This document shows, piece by piece, positions 9,601 through 17,398 of a DNA stretch of 58,417 bases; positions within the stretch are counted from its first letter, which is position 1, and every line of letters starts with the position of its first letter. The notes beneath the pieces were generated by a model, which saw only the letters and a list, made by a program, of their open reading frames with translations, did not search any database and was not told where the DNA came from. Origin of the DNA: CAZGTQ01 sp964528575 (GTDB lineage Bacteria; Planctomycetota; UBA1135; GCA-002686595); the NCBI GenBank assembly GCA_964528575.1, contig CAZGTQ010000376.1, positions 1 to 58,417 of the forward strand. Direction: 5' to 3'. The translations under genes and the position numbers were made by a program.

Positions 9601-10572
9601 GACGGGACCGAGGTGCTGCTGTGGAACGACGGGCGCGGGGGCGGCCGGCTCGCGCTCGAGGGTCTGGTCGGGCCGCACAACATGACGCTCGACGCCGGGC
9701 TGCCGCTGCACGTGACGTCCGCGGAGCTCGACGTCCGCTCGCTCGTCTTCGAGCGCGGGCGCGCGCGCGCGTGGGTCGAGCTCGAGGGGCTGTTCGGCCG
9801 CCTCGCCGAGCGCAGCCTCGAGAACGCGAGCATGACCGTGACGTACGTCGACGGACGGCTGACGCTCGGCGCACTGGAGGGCGAGCTCGAGGGCGGCACG
9901 ATCACGTCGGCGGGCTCGGGCGGGCGCGGGACGGCGCTCGCGGTCGAGCTCGTCGAGCCGTACCGCTTCGACCTCGCGCTGCGCCTGGGCGGCGAAGGCG
10001 CCGGCCGCGCGGACGCGGAGCTCGAGCGGCTCCTGCACGGCCTGTTCGACTCGAGCGTGCTCGACCTCGGCAAGGTGCGCGCGGAGCTCATGCTCACGGG
10101 CAGCCCCGATCGGCTGCTCGACCTGATCGGCCGCGGCTCGATCGAGGTGCGCGGCGCCCGCCTGTGGTCGATCCCCGTCGCGCGCGAGCTGTTCACGCGC
10201 CTCGGCTTCGACCGCTCCGCGCAGTTCGATCGGATGAGCACGTTGTTCGAGGTGCGCGACGGCGAGATCGAGTTCACCGCGATGCGCGTGCACAGCCCGC
10301 TGCTCGAGCTCGTCGGCGGCGGGACGCTGAAGCTCGACGGCGAGCTCCACTTCCACTTCGACGTGCGCTACAGCCTGGTCGACAAGCTCGGGCCGCTGAA
10401 CCGCCTCGTCTACTGGATCCAGAACAGCCTCCTGCGCGTCGAGGTCCGCGGCGACATGGCCCGCCCCGAGGTCTTCCTGCGCAACGGGCTGTCCGAGCTG
10501 ATCAGCGCGCACGCGAAGTGGGAGCGCCAGCTCCCGGTCCCCGGCTTCTCCGCGCCGCCCGCGCGCTTCTGA
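6610..10572 (+). CDS. Large AsmA/YhdP-like inner-membrane-anchored protein
   Basis: A 1320-residue protein with one N-terminal membrane helix (about residues 25-45, FALPAAWVAALGLGALLVF) after a basic head, then a long beta-rich periplasmic body. The early segment (LRIESASLSWFEPGVEIGG) looks like the AsmA/DUF3971 opening. The last 250 residues resemble the AsmA-like C-terminal domain: LMLTGSPDRLLDLIGRGSIE, then LFEVRDGEIEF, then GTLKLDGELHFHFDVRYSLV. AsmA/YhdP/TamB proteins are bridge-like proteins implicated in moving phospholipids to the outer membrane, so this points to a diderm envelope. It overlaps alr by 4 bases and precedes manC by 9. The family is clear, the exact member is not. Confidence 0.85.
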   Translation: MRALARSAAAVRLAGRAAKRVVRRFALPAAWVAALGLGALLVFERSGLLARAIERRLAEELGAVGETLRIESASLSWFEPGVEIGGLALDAGGGSLRVGRAHVALDVFGDAAVDWIVIEDVDLVATPGLFTALRETRARGGSARERDADLALFPRVAVRDLRLAVPARPGTDAPPSALGTLDLELAGGPVGPSLAALDADERRARLARAEGPLLAGRFTPAAADGAGRSSTVSFRGVLAAADALHVRASALELGLAELEPAARALLGPLPIRSADGVLAFQADAVLDPTGASPPRGTLDAELRDGRIVPPRAQDESGVLSALAVRLRAVLAPARGQSLSDPGAWSALAHARADLRGSSVDAWVAAGREAGPDLLVRGWARLPDFSLERESLETIGLWRLVEEEHQALEPRGRAAATIGLRVPRGPEGGVGARDLVLALDHDGRTGMTFHGWVDRGHPERGREGLPLPIEGLRGRIVYADHRAQGRPERVGLFALEGDHGGGPLRVSGMLISPDGGSRRPEIDLVIEADDRAVDDALRAALGGIEGAAMVSTFQPKGGALDARVRAVQHARYGGFVMGIDLRLRDVGLTWAELPVPLAACTGDLRLRWAAREHVERDEAGEPRPGRAFGVAFALDGGVATAEGVTVRGVFRDELRPPTDPAAPLPPANEVVQAIDVDLRSLSLKGADRNVMTQRWSEVGRQVDAMAPKGRIDVRYLGTRPRPGEPFAYELVATPTEVEIQPSAFRMRTRDVRGHVLLRSVEVPAGEPGEGDEEELLTLVADRAGPWVGDVPIAATARVEPGQVGRLLVFGAGIDPANTSFRGAFATALAESDGTGAAPDLSALGVEGRVDFRAELDLAAVAAEPAADLARPAATPRLRVHLRENALFVEDFRLEALDGILTLEDGVLQSERLDARLARTPLSLSDARLLEASAIGRLGATPSIVERARLGPSSDGVLFLARLHANDLPIDAEHLGAFVERDALDEALERFGWGGTLDFDGTEVLLWNDGRGGGRLALEGLVGPHNMTLDAGLPLHVTSAELDVRSLVFERGRARAWVELEGLFGRLAERSLENASMTVTYVDGRLTLGALEGELEGGTITSAGSGGRGTALAVELVEPYRFDLALRLGGEGAGRADAELERLLHGLFDSSVLDLGKVRAELMLTGSPDRLLDLIGRGSIEVRGARLWSIPVARELFTRLGFDRSAQFDRMSTLFEVRDGEIEFTAMRVHSPLLELVGGGTLKLDGELHFHFDVRYSLVDKLGPLNRLVYWIQNSLLRVEVRGDMARPEVFLRNGLSELISAHAKWERQLPVPGFSAPPARF

Positions 10573-10581
10573 CGCGAACCC

Positions 10582-11652
10582 ATGGACCTCCCCCCGCTCC
10601 ACGCCGTCGTCATGGCCGGCGGCTCGGGCACGCGCTTCTGGCCCGCGAGCCGCGGCGCGCGCCCCAAGCAGTTCCTGCCGATCGGCGGCGGGCTGCCGCT
10701 GATCGCCGCGACGCACGCGCGGCTGCGCGGCCTCGTGCCCGACGAGAACGTGCTCGTCGTCACCGCCGAGAGCCAGGCCGCGCTCGTGCGCGAGGCGCTG
10801 CCGATGCTGCCGCCCGAGAACGTGCTCGCCGAGCCGTGCGCGCGCAACACCGCGCCGTGCGTCGCGCTCGCCGCGCTCGAGGTCGCGCGGCGCGAGCGGA
10901 GCGGCGTCCAGATCGTGCTGCCGGCCGACCACGTGATCGAGCCGGCGGAGAGCTTCCGCGCGTCGCTCGCCGCCGCCGCGCGCTACGCGGCGGGCGAAGA
11001 GAGCCTCGTGACCTTCGGCATCCGCCCCGACCGCCCGGCGACGGGCTACGGCTACATCGAGGCGGGCGACCAGGTCGCGCGCGCGGACGGCGTCCCCGTG
11101 CTCGCGGTCGAGCGCTTCGTCGAGAAGCCCGAGCTCGCGCGCGCGCAGGAGTTCCTCGCGAGCGGCCGGTTCCTGTGGAACGCGGGCATCTTCGTGTGGA
11201 GCACGAGCGCGATCCTCGCGGCGCTCGAGGAGCACGTGCCCGAGACGCTCGCCGCGCTGCGCGCCGTGCGCTCCCCCGCCGACCTCGCGCGCGTCTACCC
11301 GACGCTGGCCGCGCAGCCGATCGACGTCGCGGTGCTCGAGCGGGCGCGCAACGTGCGCACGATGACTATCGACTACCGCTGGAGCGACGTCGGCTCGTGG
11401 GCGGCGCTCGGCGAGCTCGGCGAGGCGGACGAGCAGGGCAACCGGCTCAGCGGCGCCGCGCGGCTCGTCGCCTTGGACGCGCACGACTGCATCGCGTACG
11501 CGGAGGAGGGCCACGTCGTCGCGCTCGTCGGCGTCGATGACCTCGTCGTCGTGCACGCGAAGAACGCGACGCTCGTCGTGCCGCGCGCGCGCGCCGAGGA
11601 GGTCAAGCGCATCGTCGAGCGCCTGCGCAACGACGCGCCGGAGTTCCTGTGA
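10582..11652 (+). CDS. manC: Mannose-1-phosphate guanylyltransferase
   Basis: Forms GDP-mannose from GTP and mannose-1-phosphate, a precursor for mannosylated glycans. The nucleotidyltransferase signature AGGSGTRFWPASR followed by RPKQFLPI is at residues 10-33. Later come EPCARNTAPC, the metal site LPADHVIE, GYGYIEAG, RFVEKPE, FLWNAGIFVW and DYRWSDVGSW. At 356 residues it lacks the fused C-terminal phosphomannose isomerase domain of bifunctional ManC/AlgA. It overlaps the ruvX start by 4 bases. GDP-mannose could feed the glycan genes later in the window, an inference from shared context only. Confidence 0.95.
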   Translation: MDLPPLHAVVMAGGSGTRFWPASRGARPKQFLPIGGGLPLIAATHARLRGLVPDENVLVVTAESQAALVREALPMLPPENVLAEPCARNTAPCVALAALEVARRERSGVQIVLPADHVIEPAESFRASLAAAARYAAGEESLVTFGIRPDRPATGYGYIEAGDQVARADGVPVLAVERFVEKPELARAQEFLASGRFLWNAGIFVWSTSAILAALEEHVPETLAALRAVRSPADLARVYPTLAAQPIDVAVLERARNVRTMTIDYRWSDVGSWAALGELGEADEQGNRLSGAARLVALDAHDCIAYAEEGHVVALVGVDDLVVVHAKNATLVVPRARAEEVKRIVERLRNDAPEFL

Positions 11653-12071
11653 CGGGCGGCGTGCTCGCGATCGACTGGGGCGCGCGCAAGTCCGGCTTCG
11701 CGGTCGCCGACGCGTTGCACGTGACGCTGACGCCGCTCGACCCGCTGCGCGTGGCGGGCGATGCGCCGGAGCTGCTCGCGCACGTGGCCGCGCTGCTCGA
11801 CGAGCGCGACGTCGGCACGCTCCTCGTCGGCCTGCCGCTGAACATGGACGGCACCGATGGACCCGCGGCGAAGGCCGCGCGCGGGTTCGCCGAGCGGCTC
11901 GCGGCGCGTTTCCCGGCGCTGCGCGTCGAGCTGCAGGACGAGCGGCTCACGACGAAGGAGGCCGAGGAGGAGCTGCGTGCGGCGGGCTTCCACGGTCGGA
12001 AGATGCGCGAGCGGCGCGACAGTCAGAGCGCGCTCGTGATCCTGCGCGACTGGCTCGCCGAGAACGAGTGA
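11649..12071 (+). CDS. ruvX: YqgF/RuvX family RNase H-like protein
   Basis: A 140-residue YqgF-family protein: a putative Holliday junction resolvase, with a role in 16S rRNA 5' end maturation in E. coli. Seen are the first-strand acidic motif LAIDWGARKSGFAVAD, VGLPLNMDGTDGP, the LQDERLTTKEAE stretch, and a distal RRDSQSALVILRDWL (family DxxAAxxIL). GTG start, coupled to manC by a 4-base overlap. Confidence 0.93.
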   Translation: MTGGVLAIDWGARKSGFAVADALHVTLTPLDPLRVAGDAPELLAHVAALLDERDVGTLLVGLPLNMDGTDGPAAKAARGFAERLAARFPALRVELQDERLTTKEAEEELRAAGFHGRKMRERRDSQSALVILRDWLAENE

Positions 12072-12094
12072 CGCGACCGGAGAGCTCGCGGCGG

Positions 12095-12487
12095 CTACAG
12101 CCCCAGCAGCCAGTCCGCGAGCACGAGGCGTTGCTCGAGCGTCAGGTTGTCGTACGGCTGCATGTTGCCCGCGTAGCGCTCCTCGAGCTCGGCGAGACGC
12201 GGGTCGCGCTCGGCGTGGCCGTCGGGGTCGGCGAGGAACGCGCCGAGCGCGTCGCGGGTCCAATGGCGGCCGAGGTCGCGCAGCGGCGGGCCGAGGCTCT
12301 GGCCCTCGCCCGCGTCGCCGTGGCAGTTCGCGCAGTTCTGGTAGTCGTAGATCAGCGCGCCCGACGCGCCGGGCGGCGGCGTGCGGCGGAACGCGCAAGC
12401 GGCGGCGAGACCGGCGAGAACAGCGAGAACGGCGAGCGTGGCCAGCGCGGCGGGCGCGGCGCGGGGCGCCGGACGCGAGGCGTTCAT
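12095..12487 (-). CDS. Small membrane-tethered c-type cytochrome
   Basis: A 130-residue exported class I cytochrome c. The N-terminal hydrophobic segment ends LAAAC (Cys31), a possible but imperfect lipobox. The haem motif is CANCH (Cys52, Cys55, His56), followed by GDAGEGQSLGPPLRDLG. Met109 in the AGNMQPYD stretch is the likely distal ligand, and a closing helix (LEQRLVLADWLL) follows. The ATG overlaps the stop of the hydrolase-fold gene by 4 bases. Role: electron carrier in the periplasm; the partner enzyme is not in the window. Confidence 0.9.
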   Translation of the reverse strand: MNASRPAPRAAPAALATLAVLAVLAGLAAACAFRRTPPPGASGALIYDYQNCANCHGDAGEGQSLGPPLRDLGRHWTRDALGAFLADPDGHAERDPRLAELEERYAGNMQPYDNLTLEQRLVLADWLLGL

Positions 12488-13371
12488 CGCGGGAGCGCGC
12501 GGTCGAGCCACTCTCGGACGCGCTCGATCGTGCGCTCCGCGCCGGGGTGGTGCAGGACGTCGTGGGCGACGCCCTCGAGCACGTCGACCTCGACGCCGCC
12601 GCGGGCGAGCGCGCGGCTGCGCTCGGGGTCCGCGACGCGGTCGGCGGCGCCGTGCAGGACGAGCATCGGCACGTCGAGCGTCGGGAGAGCCGCGGCGACG
12701 CGGCGCGCGGTCTCGGCGTACGACTCGGCCGCGCGCAACGTGACGGCGTCGTGGGTCAGCCGGTCCTCGCTCCACGCGCGCTGCTCCGCGGGATCGGTCG
12801 AGATCGCGTCGGCGCCGTAGCCGAGCGAGCCGGCCGACGTCGGACCGAGCTTGTGGAACATCCCCATGAGCCCGCCCTTCTTGCGCGGCGGCTCGAAGGG
12901 CGGCTCGAGCAGCGGCGCGAGCAGCACGAGCGCGTCGACGCGGCCCGGGTGATCGAGCGCGTACGCCAGCGCGTGCAGGCCGCCGAGCCCCTGGCCGACG
13001 ACGACGTTCGTCGACACCGGGTCCATGTACGCGAGGTGGTCCTGGATCGACGCGAGGTCGCGCGCGACCTCGAGCGAGCCCCAGGAGTGGCCGCGCTCGC
13101 CCTCGGACGCGCCGTGGCCGCGCAGGTCGGGCAGCGAGACCATCCAGCCGTCGTCGGCGAGCGCGTGCGCGAGCGCTTCGTAGCGGCCGCCGTAGTCGCC
13201 CGCGTCGTGCACGATCGTCGCGCCGCCGCGCGGCTCGCCGTCGGCGGCGAGCTCGCGCACGTACAGGAGCACCATCCCCTCGGCGACGTGCGCGAGACCC
13301 GCGCCCTCCGAGCCGTCGGGGTTCGACTCGCGCAGCTCGAGGTTCGTGACGGAGAACGTGCGTTCGGGCAT
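12484..13371 (-). CDS. Alpha/beta-hydrolase-fold protein lacking the nucleophile serine
   Basis: A 295-residue protein resembling monoacylglycerol lipase/lysophospholipase-like hydrolases: DAGDYGGRYEALAHALADDG, LPDLRGHGASEGERGH, then a nucleophile-elbow segment, LVLLAPLLEPP, HGAADRVADPE (acid) and GVAHDVLHHP (histidine). The elbow reads VVVGQGLGGLHALAY, so the serine of GxSxG is Gly128. The bases (GGC CAG GGG CTC GGC) leave no alternative. It is probably a non-hydrolytic pseudoenzyme or works by another chemistry. The ATG at 13371 gives MPERTFSV; an upstream start at 13422 would run into the VWA gene. It is the middle gene of a three-gene operon. Confidence 0.85.
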   Translation of the reverse strand: MPERTFSVTNLELRESNPDGSEGAGLAHVAEGMVLLYVRELAADGEPRGGATIVHDAGDYGGRYEALAHALADDGWMVSLPDLRGHGASEGERGHSWGSLEVARDLASIQDHLAYMDPVSTNVVVGQGLGGLHALAYALDHPGRVDALVLLAPLLEPPFEPPRKKGGLMGMFHKLGPTSAGSLGYGADAISTDPAEQRAWSEDRLTHDAVTLRAAESYAETARRVAAALPTLDVPMLVLHGAADRVADPERSRALARGGVEVDVLEGVAHDVLHHPGAERTIERVREWLDRALPR

Positions 13372-13384
13372 CGCGGGGAGCGGA

Positions 13385-15355
13385 TCAGCGCGCAGCGTAG
13401 GTGCCCTCGTTCTGCTCGGCAAGGCTGCGCATCAGGTACGCGTTGTGCTCGTTCGAGATGCCGATCGTGTTGATCACGATGCCCGCGGAGCGGTTGCGCT
13501 CCGCGACCATGGCGAGGATCTCCTCCGCGTCGGTCGTCACGCCGACCGAGGGTTGGCCGTCGGAGAGCAGGAAGATCGTGTCGACGCGCGGATCGCTCCA
13601 CGTGTCGCCCTCCTCGACCTCCGCGACGTCGAACGCGCGCTGCATCGCGCCGTACACGTTCGTGCCTCCGACCGCGTTCAGGGCGGCGAGCCACGCGAGC
13701 ACCTCGGCGCGCGTCTCGTCGTCCATCACGACGAGCCGGTTCTGCCAGTTCTCGACGTCCGCGGCATAGAGCACGACGTTGAACACGCCGCCGTTCGCGA
13801 TCGACGAGATCGCCTTGGTCAGCTCGCGCTTGGCGACCGACAGGCGCGTCTCGCCCTCGCGCTCCGGATCGCCGGTGCCCGAGCGCTGGAACATCGGCTC
13901 GTTCATCGAGCCCGAGACGTCGAGCACGAAGAGCACGCGGTCGCTCTCGAGCGGGATGCCGAAGAAGCTCGTGCCGACGCCCTCGAGCGCGGCGCTGAGG
14001 TAACCGTCCGCGGGCGCCGGCGGCACCTCGAAGCCCGCCGCGTTGTCCTGCCACCACTGGCGCCACAGCTCGGGCCGGCTCGCGAAACGCTGGCCCGTCA
14101 GCGATTGGAGCGCGTCGTTGACGTCGCCCTGCAGCCGGCCGTCCTCGACCGCGAGGCGCTCGATCAGCACCCCGATCGCGTCGCGCGAGCGCAGCTTCGC
14201 GAGCGCGTCGATCGCGCGCGCCCGCACGTGCCAGGCGTCGTCGACGAGGTGCGTGGAGAGGAGCGCGGGGACGATCGACGCGTCGCCGGCGCGCGCCAGC
14301 CCGTCGATCCACGCGGCGCGCGCGAGCGGCTCCTTCTCCTTCTCGAGCAGCTCGCGCATCGTCGCGAGCACCGGCTCCTTCGCCCCGCGCGCGAAGATCT
14401 CGAGCGTCTGCATGCGCACGCCGTCGCGCGCGTTGCGCTGCGCGCGGACGAGCTCCTTGAGCGTCCCCGGCAGCGCCTCGGGCGTCTCGCGCCCGAGCGC
14501 CCGCCCCGCCCCCTCGACCGCCGCGTCGGAGACGTGCTCGAGCGCGTGCAGATCCCGCCTCAGGTCGGCCGCCTCGCGCCGGACGCGCTCGTACTGATCC
14601 GCAGTCGCGCGCGAGAACTGGCCGTTGTGCGCCTCCTGCTCGTCCTGGATCCGCTTCTCGAGCGCGCGCGCAGCCTGCTCGGCCTCCGGCAGCTTCTTCT
14701 TGAGCTTGACGCGGTCGGCCTCGTTCTTCACGAGGATGCGCTGCAGACGAGCGGCCGTCCCGGGCCCGCCGATCCGTCCGAGCACCTCGATCGCGCCGAT
14801 GCGTTTCGTGCCGTCGCCCGGCTCCTCGGCGATCCCCCAGATGCTGTCCTCGAGCTTGCGCGTCTTGTGCGCGCCGAACACGTCGAACAGGCGCGTGACC
14901 GCTGCGCCGAGCTCGGCGCAGCATTCCGTTTCGCGCCCGTCCGAGCGCTGCGCCTTGTCGAGCTGCACCTCGAGCTCGCCGATCTCCTTCGCGAGGTCCT
15001 CGACCTGCTTGCGCAGCTCGGACCGCTGCTCGGCGCGCACGCGCATCTCCTCGATGAGCACGCGCTTCTGCTCGAGCTCGTACGTGCTCCGCACGATCGT
15101 GCGTCGCGCCTCGCGCAGTTGGCGCGAGCTCGTCGCGTAGGCATCGATCAGCACCTCGACGCCGTCGGCGTCGCCGAGCGCGATCAGCTCGTCGAGCGCC
15201 GCCTTGCGCTTCTCCGCGTCGTGCGCAGCGTTCGCGACGCGCAGCCGCCGCGCGATCTCCTGGAGTGGCTCGTCGTCCGCGCGCGGAACCGGGGAATGCG
15301 GCGCGGCGAACGGGCACAGCGCGAGCAGGGCGAGGGTCGGCAGCAGGGCATTCAT
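13385..15355 (-). CDS. Secreted HEAT-repeat / coiled-coil / VWA-domain protein
   Basis: A 656-residue exported protein. A signal peptide (MNALLPTLALLALCPFAAPHS) leads into charged coiled-coil stretches (about residues 60-130 and 200-260). Alpha-helical HEAT-like repeats follow to about residue 450 (AWHVRARAIDALAKL). The last 190 residues are a von Willebrand factor A domain with an intact MIDAS: DVSGS (Asp479, Ser481, Ser483), the threonine in GGTNVYGAM, and LLSDGQPS. The family binds protein ligands through a metal ion; the ligand here is unknown. The start is set by the signal peptide, since further upstream the frame runs into RNase P RNA. First gene of the operon leading to the hydrolase-fold protein and cytochrome. 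Confidence 0.88.
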   Translation of the reverse strand: MNALLPTLALLALCPFAAPHSPVPRADDEPLQEIARRLRVANAAHDAEKRKAALDELIALGDADGVEVLIDAYATSSRQLREARRTIVRSTYELEQKRVLIEEMRVRAEQRSELRKQVEDLAKEIGELEVQLDKAQRSDGRETECCAELGAAVTRLFDVFGAHKTRKLEDSIWGIAEEPGDGTKRIGAIEVLGRIGGPGTAARLQRILVKNEADRVKLKKKLPEAEQAARALEKRIQDEQEAHNGQFSRATADQYERVRREAADLRRDLHALEHVSDAAVEGAGRALGRETPEALPGTLKELVRAQRNARDGVRMQTLEIFARGAKEPVLATMRELLEKEKEPLARAAWIDGLARAGDASIVPALLSTHLVDDAWHVRARAIDALAKLRSRDAIGVLIERLAVEDGRLQGDVNDALQSLTGQRFASRPELWRQWWQDNAAGFEVPPAPADGYLSAALEGVGTSFFGIPLESDRVLFVLDVSGSMNEPMFQRSGTGDPEREGETRLSVAKRELTKAISSIANGGVFNVVLYAADVENWQNRLVVMDDETRAEVLAWLAALNAVGGTNVYGAMQRAFDVAEVEEGDTWSDPRVDTIFLLSDGQPSVGVTTDAEEILAMVAERNRSAGIVINTIGISNEHNAYLMRSLAEQNEGTYAAR

Positions 15356-15410
15356 CGACGGCTCCGGGGGCAGACCGGATGGGGACGGACGTCGCGGACG
15401 GGCGTCGTGT

Positions 15411-15432
15411 ACGACGTCGTTCACGACGTCGT
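15411..15432. promoter_or_regulatory. Twin ACGACGTCGT palindromes upstream of the VWA gene and rnpB
   Basis: The 10-base palindrome ACGACGTCGT occurs at 15411-15420 and 15423-15432, exactly 12 bases apart, in the 183-base divergent gap between the VWA gene and rnpB. Imperfect copies (GCGTCGT, GGCGTCGTGGAC) extend the pattern on either side (about 15392-15460). They look like tandem operator sites. No known regulator motif is recognised. Confidence 0.35.
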
Positions 15433-15538
15433 AACGGCGTTCGTGGACGGCGTCGTGGACGCGCATCCTAGCGCGCTCGGGAGAGGGGCCTACCGCCACG
15501 GGTAGCGCGAATGGCCCGCAGCGCCTATCTTGCACGGC

Positions 15539-15920
<382 letters not shown>

Positions 15921-16215
15921 TCTACCTTCCTCCGCACAAGCCACCGAACAAGCCCACCCGAACAAGCTCCCCGGCCGGCCACCGCGCGCCACGAAGGGCC
16001 CGGGCCGCCGTCCCATTAGCGGTACGAAATCCGCTCCTGGGTTGGCACCCACCACGACATCTGGTATACCCCCGTCCTCGGAAGCGCCGGATCTTGACAG
16101 ACCCAGGGTCCACGCCAGAATGGCACGCTGCTTTTCTGGTCGCGGGACCCCATAGAGAGGTCGCCCTCGGTACGCGACGGATCCGGTCACCGCCCCTCGC
16201 TCGGGGGGCCGAATC
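15921..16215. other. Non-coding gap between rnpB and the Nudix gene
   Basis: About 295 bases with no convincing gene. It holds the promoter at 16094-16121 and, at 16072-16080, TGGTATACC, which resembles an extended -10 box but has no -35 partner at the right distance. No tRNA-like fold was found by eye. Confidence 0.5.
16094..16121 (+). promoter_or_regulatory. Sigma70-like promoter of the Nudix gene
   Basis: A perfect TTGACA (16094-16099), a 16-base spacer, then CAGAAT (16116-16121, 4 of 6 to consensus). The predicted start is about 16128, giving a leader of about 88 bases before the ATG at 16216. Confidence 0.6.
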
Positions 16216-16881
16216 ATGGAATTCGTGTACGTCGTCCCGCGGGCCAAGCTGTTTCCCGCCTTCTACCCCCACGGCCTGGTGCCCTTCGCGCCGGCCGGGG
16301 CGGAGCTCTCGCTGTCCTCCTTCGAGGCGGCGATCGGGGAGCACGGCTTCTTCGTGGAGCGCGCGTACGCGGAGAGGACTCCCGAGCTGCAGCAGATCAT
16401 CCCGTACACCGTCGTGCAGGTCGGCTCCGGGGAGGTGCTGCTCGTGCGTCGCCTGAAGAAGGGCGGCGAGAAACGCCTCCACGACAAGCTGTCGATCGGC
16501 ATCGGTGGTCACATCGAGCCGGCGGACGCGTCGCCCGACGCCGCGCCCGCGAGCGAAAGAGCCCGCGCCCTCGTGGCCGCGGGAACCCGGCGCGAGCTCG
16601 ACGAAGAGCTCGACGTTCGCGGCCGCACCGAGCTGCGCGCCGTCGGGATCCTCAACGACGACTCCAACCCCGTCGGCGCCGTGCACGTAGGACTCGTGCA
16701 GGTGCTCTCGGTGGACGGAGCCGCCACCGTCCGCGAGGACGAGATCCTGCAAGGCGAGCTCGTCTCGCCGCGCGAGCTCCGGCGCACGCTCGCAGCGGGC
16801 GCCGACTTCGAGACCTGGTCCGCGCTGCTGGTCGAGCGACTCGACGAGCTGTTGCCGCGCGAGGTCCCTGCGCTCCGCTGA
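16216..16881 (+). CDS. Nudix-family hydrolase (COG4112-like)
   Basis: A 221-residue protein of the group annotated as MutT-like predicted phosphoesterases. After an N-terminal region (MEFVYVVPRAKLFPAFYPHG) comes the family's QQIIPYTVVQ, then VLLVRRLKKGGEKRLHDKLS. The Nudix box starts at GIGGHIEP (about residue 96) and ends RRELDEELDV (about 125-134). About 20 residues (ADASPDAAPASERARAL) separate the two halves, more than in the standard GX5EX7REUXEEXGU. The catalytic RExxxEE core is intact. The substrate, presumably a nucleoside diphosphate derivative, is unknown. Confidence 0.88.
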   Translation: MEFVYVVPRAKLFPAFYPHGLVPFAPAGAELSLSSFEAAIGEHGFFVERAYAERTPELQQIIPYTVVQVGSGEVLLVRRLKKGGEKRLHDKLSIGIGGHIEPADASPDAAPASERARALVAAGTRRELDEELDVRGRTELRAVGILNDDSNPVGAVHVGLVQVLSVDGAATVREDEILQGELVSPRELRRTLAAGADFETWSALLVERLDELLPREVPALR

Positions 16882-16924
16882 TCACCGCCCATTCCAAAGA
16901 CCCCGCCCGTCCCGTCCGAGACCA

Positions 16925-16947
16925 GGCAGAGCTGAAACGGCTCTGCC
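16925..16947 (+). promoter_or_regulatory. Hairpin in the leader of the small gene at 16971
   Basis: GGCAGAGC (16925-16932) and GCTCTGCC (16940-16947) form a perfect 8-base-pair stem around a 7-base loop (TGAAACG). It lies 44 bases after the Nudix stop and 23 before the next start. It could be a terminator for the Nudix gene or a leader element of the next gene. No T-run follows. Confidence 0.45.
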
Positions 16948-16970
16948 CCGTCCCACCCCCGAGGGACCCG

Positions 16971-17207
16971 ATGAGAACCATGTCCAGCACGAGCAAGAAG
17001 AGCCGCAACCTCGACCCGGAGAAGATCTACGATCTCCTCCTCGGGGCCCGCACCGCCGACCTGGCGACGCTCCACTTCAAGGACGGTCGCGTGATGCAAG
17101 GCGCGCTCGTCTTCAACCAGTTCAAGGGCACGGGTCGCCTGATCAACGTCGACGACGAAGTGAGCGTGGACTTCGCGATCGACGACATCCGCGACCTGAA
17201 GTTCTGA
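16971..17207 (+). CDS. Small beta-rich protein, unknown function (possible Sm-like barrel)
   Basis: A 78-residue protein, not recognised. GAGGG six bases before the ATG at 16971 supports this start; a second ATG at 16980 gives MSSTSKKSRN. After a short basic head and one helix (DPEKIYDLLLGART), the rest alternates as short strands: ATLHFKDGRVMQGALVFNQF, GTGRLINVDDEVSV, DFAIDDIRDLKF. The DGRxxxG turn and the closing IxDIxxL strand recall Sm/Hfq-like barrels, a weak visual analogy. Acidic residues dominate the C-terminal half, unlike a typical RNA-binding face. It stands alone with its own hairpin leader and a strong terminator. Confidence 0.75.
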   Translation: MRTMSSTSKKSRNLDPEKIYDLLLGARTADLATLHFKDGRVMQGALVFNQFKGTGRLINVDDEVSVDFAIDDIRDLKF

Positions 17208-17269
17208 GCTTCGCTCGAGCACGAGCGAGCGACGCGGAGCCGGGCCCCCCGGCGAGAGCTCCGCACGCC

Positions 17270-17305
17270 GAAGCGCCCCGCGCGGCCCCGCCGCCGGGGC
17301 GCTTC
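17270..17305 (+). terminator. Strong hairpin after the small gene
   Basis: GAAGCGCCCCG (17270-17280) and CGGGGCGCTTC (17295-17305) make a perfect 11-base-pair stem with a 14-base loop, 63 bases after the stop at 17207. It reads as a factor-independent-type terminator without a T-run. The rest of the gap to 17398 shows nothing clear. Confidence 0.7.
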
Positions 17306-17398
17306 GCGTTCCGCGCGGCGCGCGCTAACGCGCTCGGGCTCCGCGCGCCTACGCTGTCGGCGCCTCACGCGCTCTCCCCCGGCCCGTACTCCCGCGCG

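Noticed and set aside
6529..11556. A 1675-codon open frame opposite the AsmA-like and manC genes
   Set aside because: Antisense shadow of two clear genes, with no domain or start signal.
15921..16215. A tRNA or riboswitch in the gap after rnpB
   Set aside because: No cloverleaf, TTCGA loop or known aptamer core could be found by eye.
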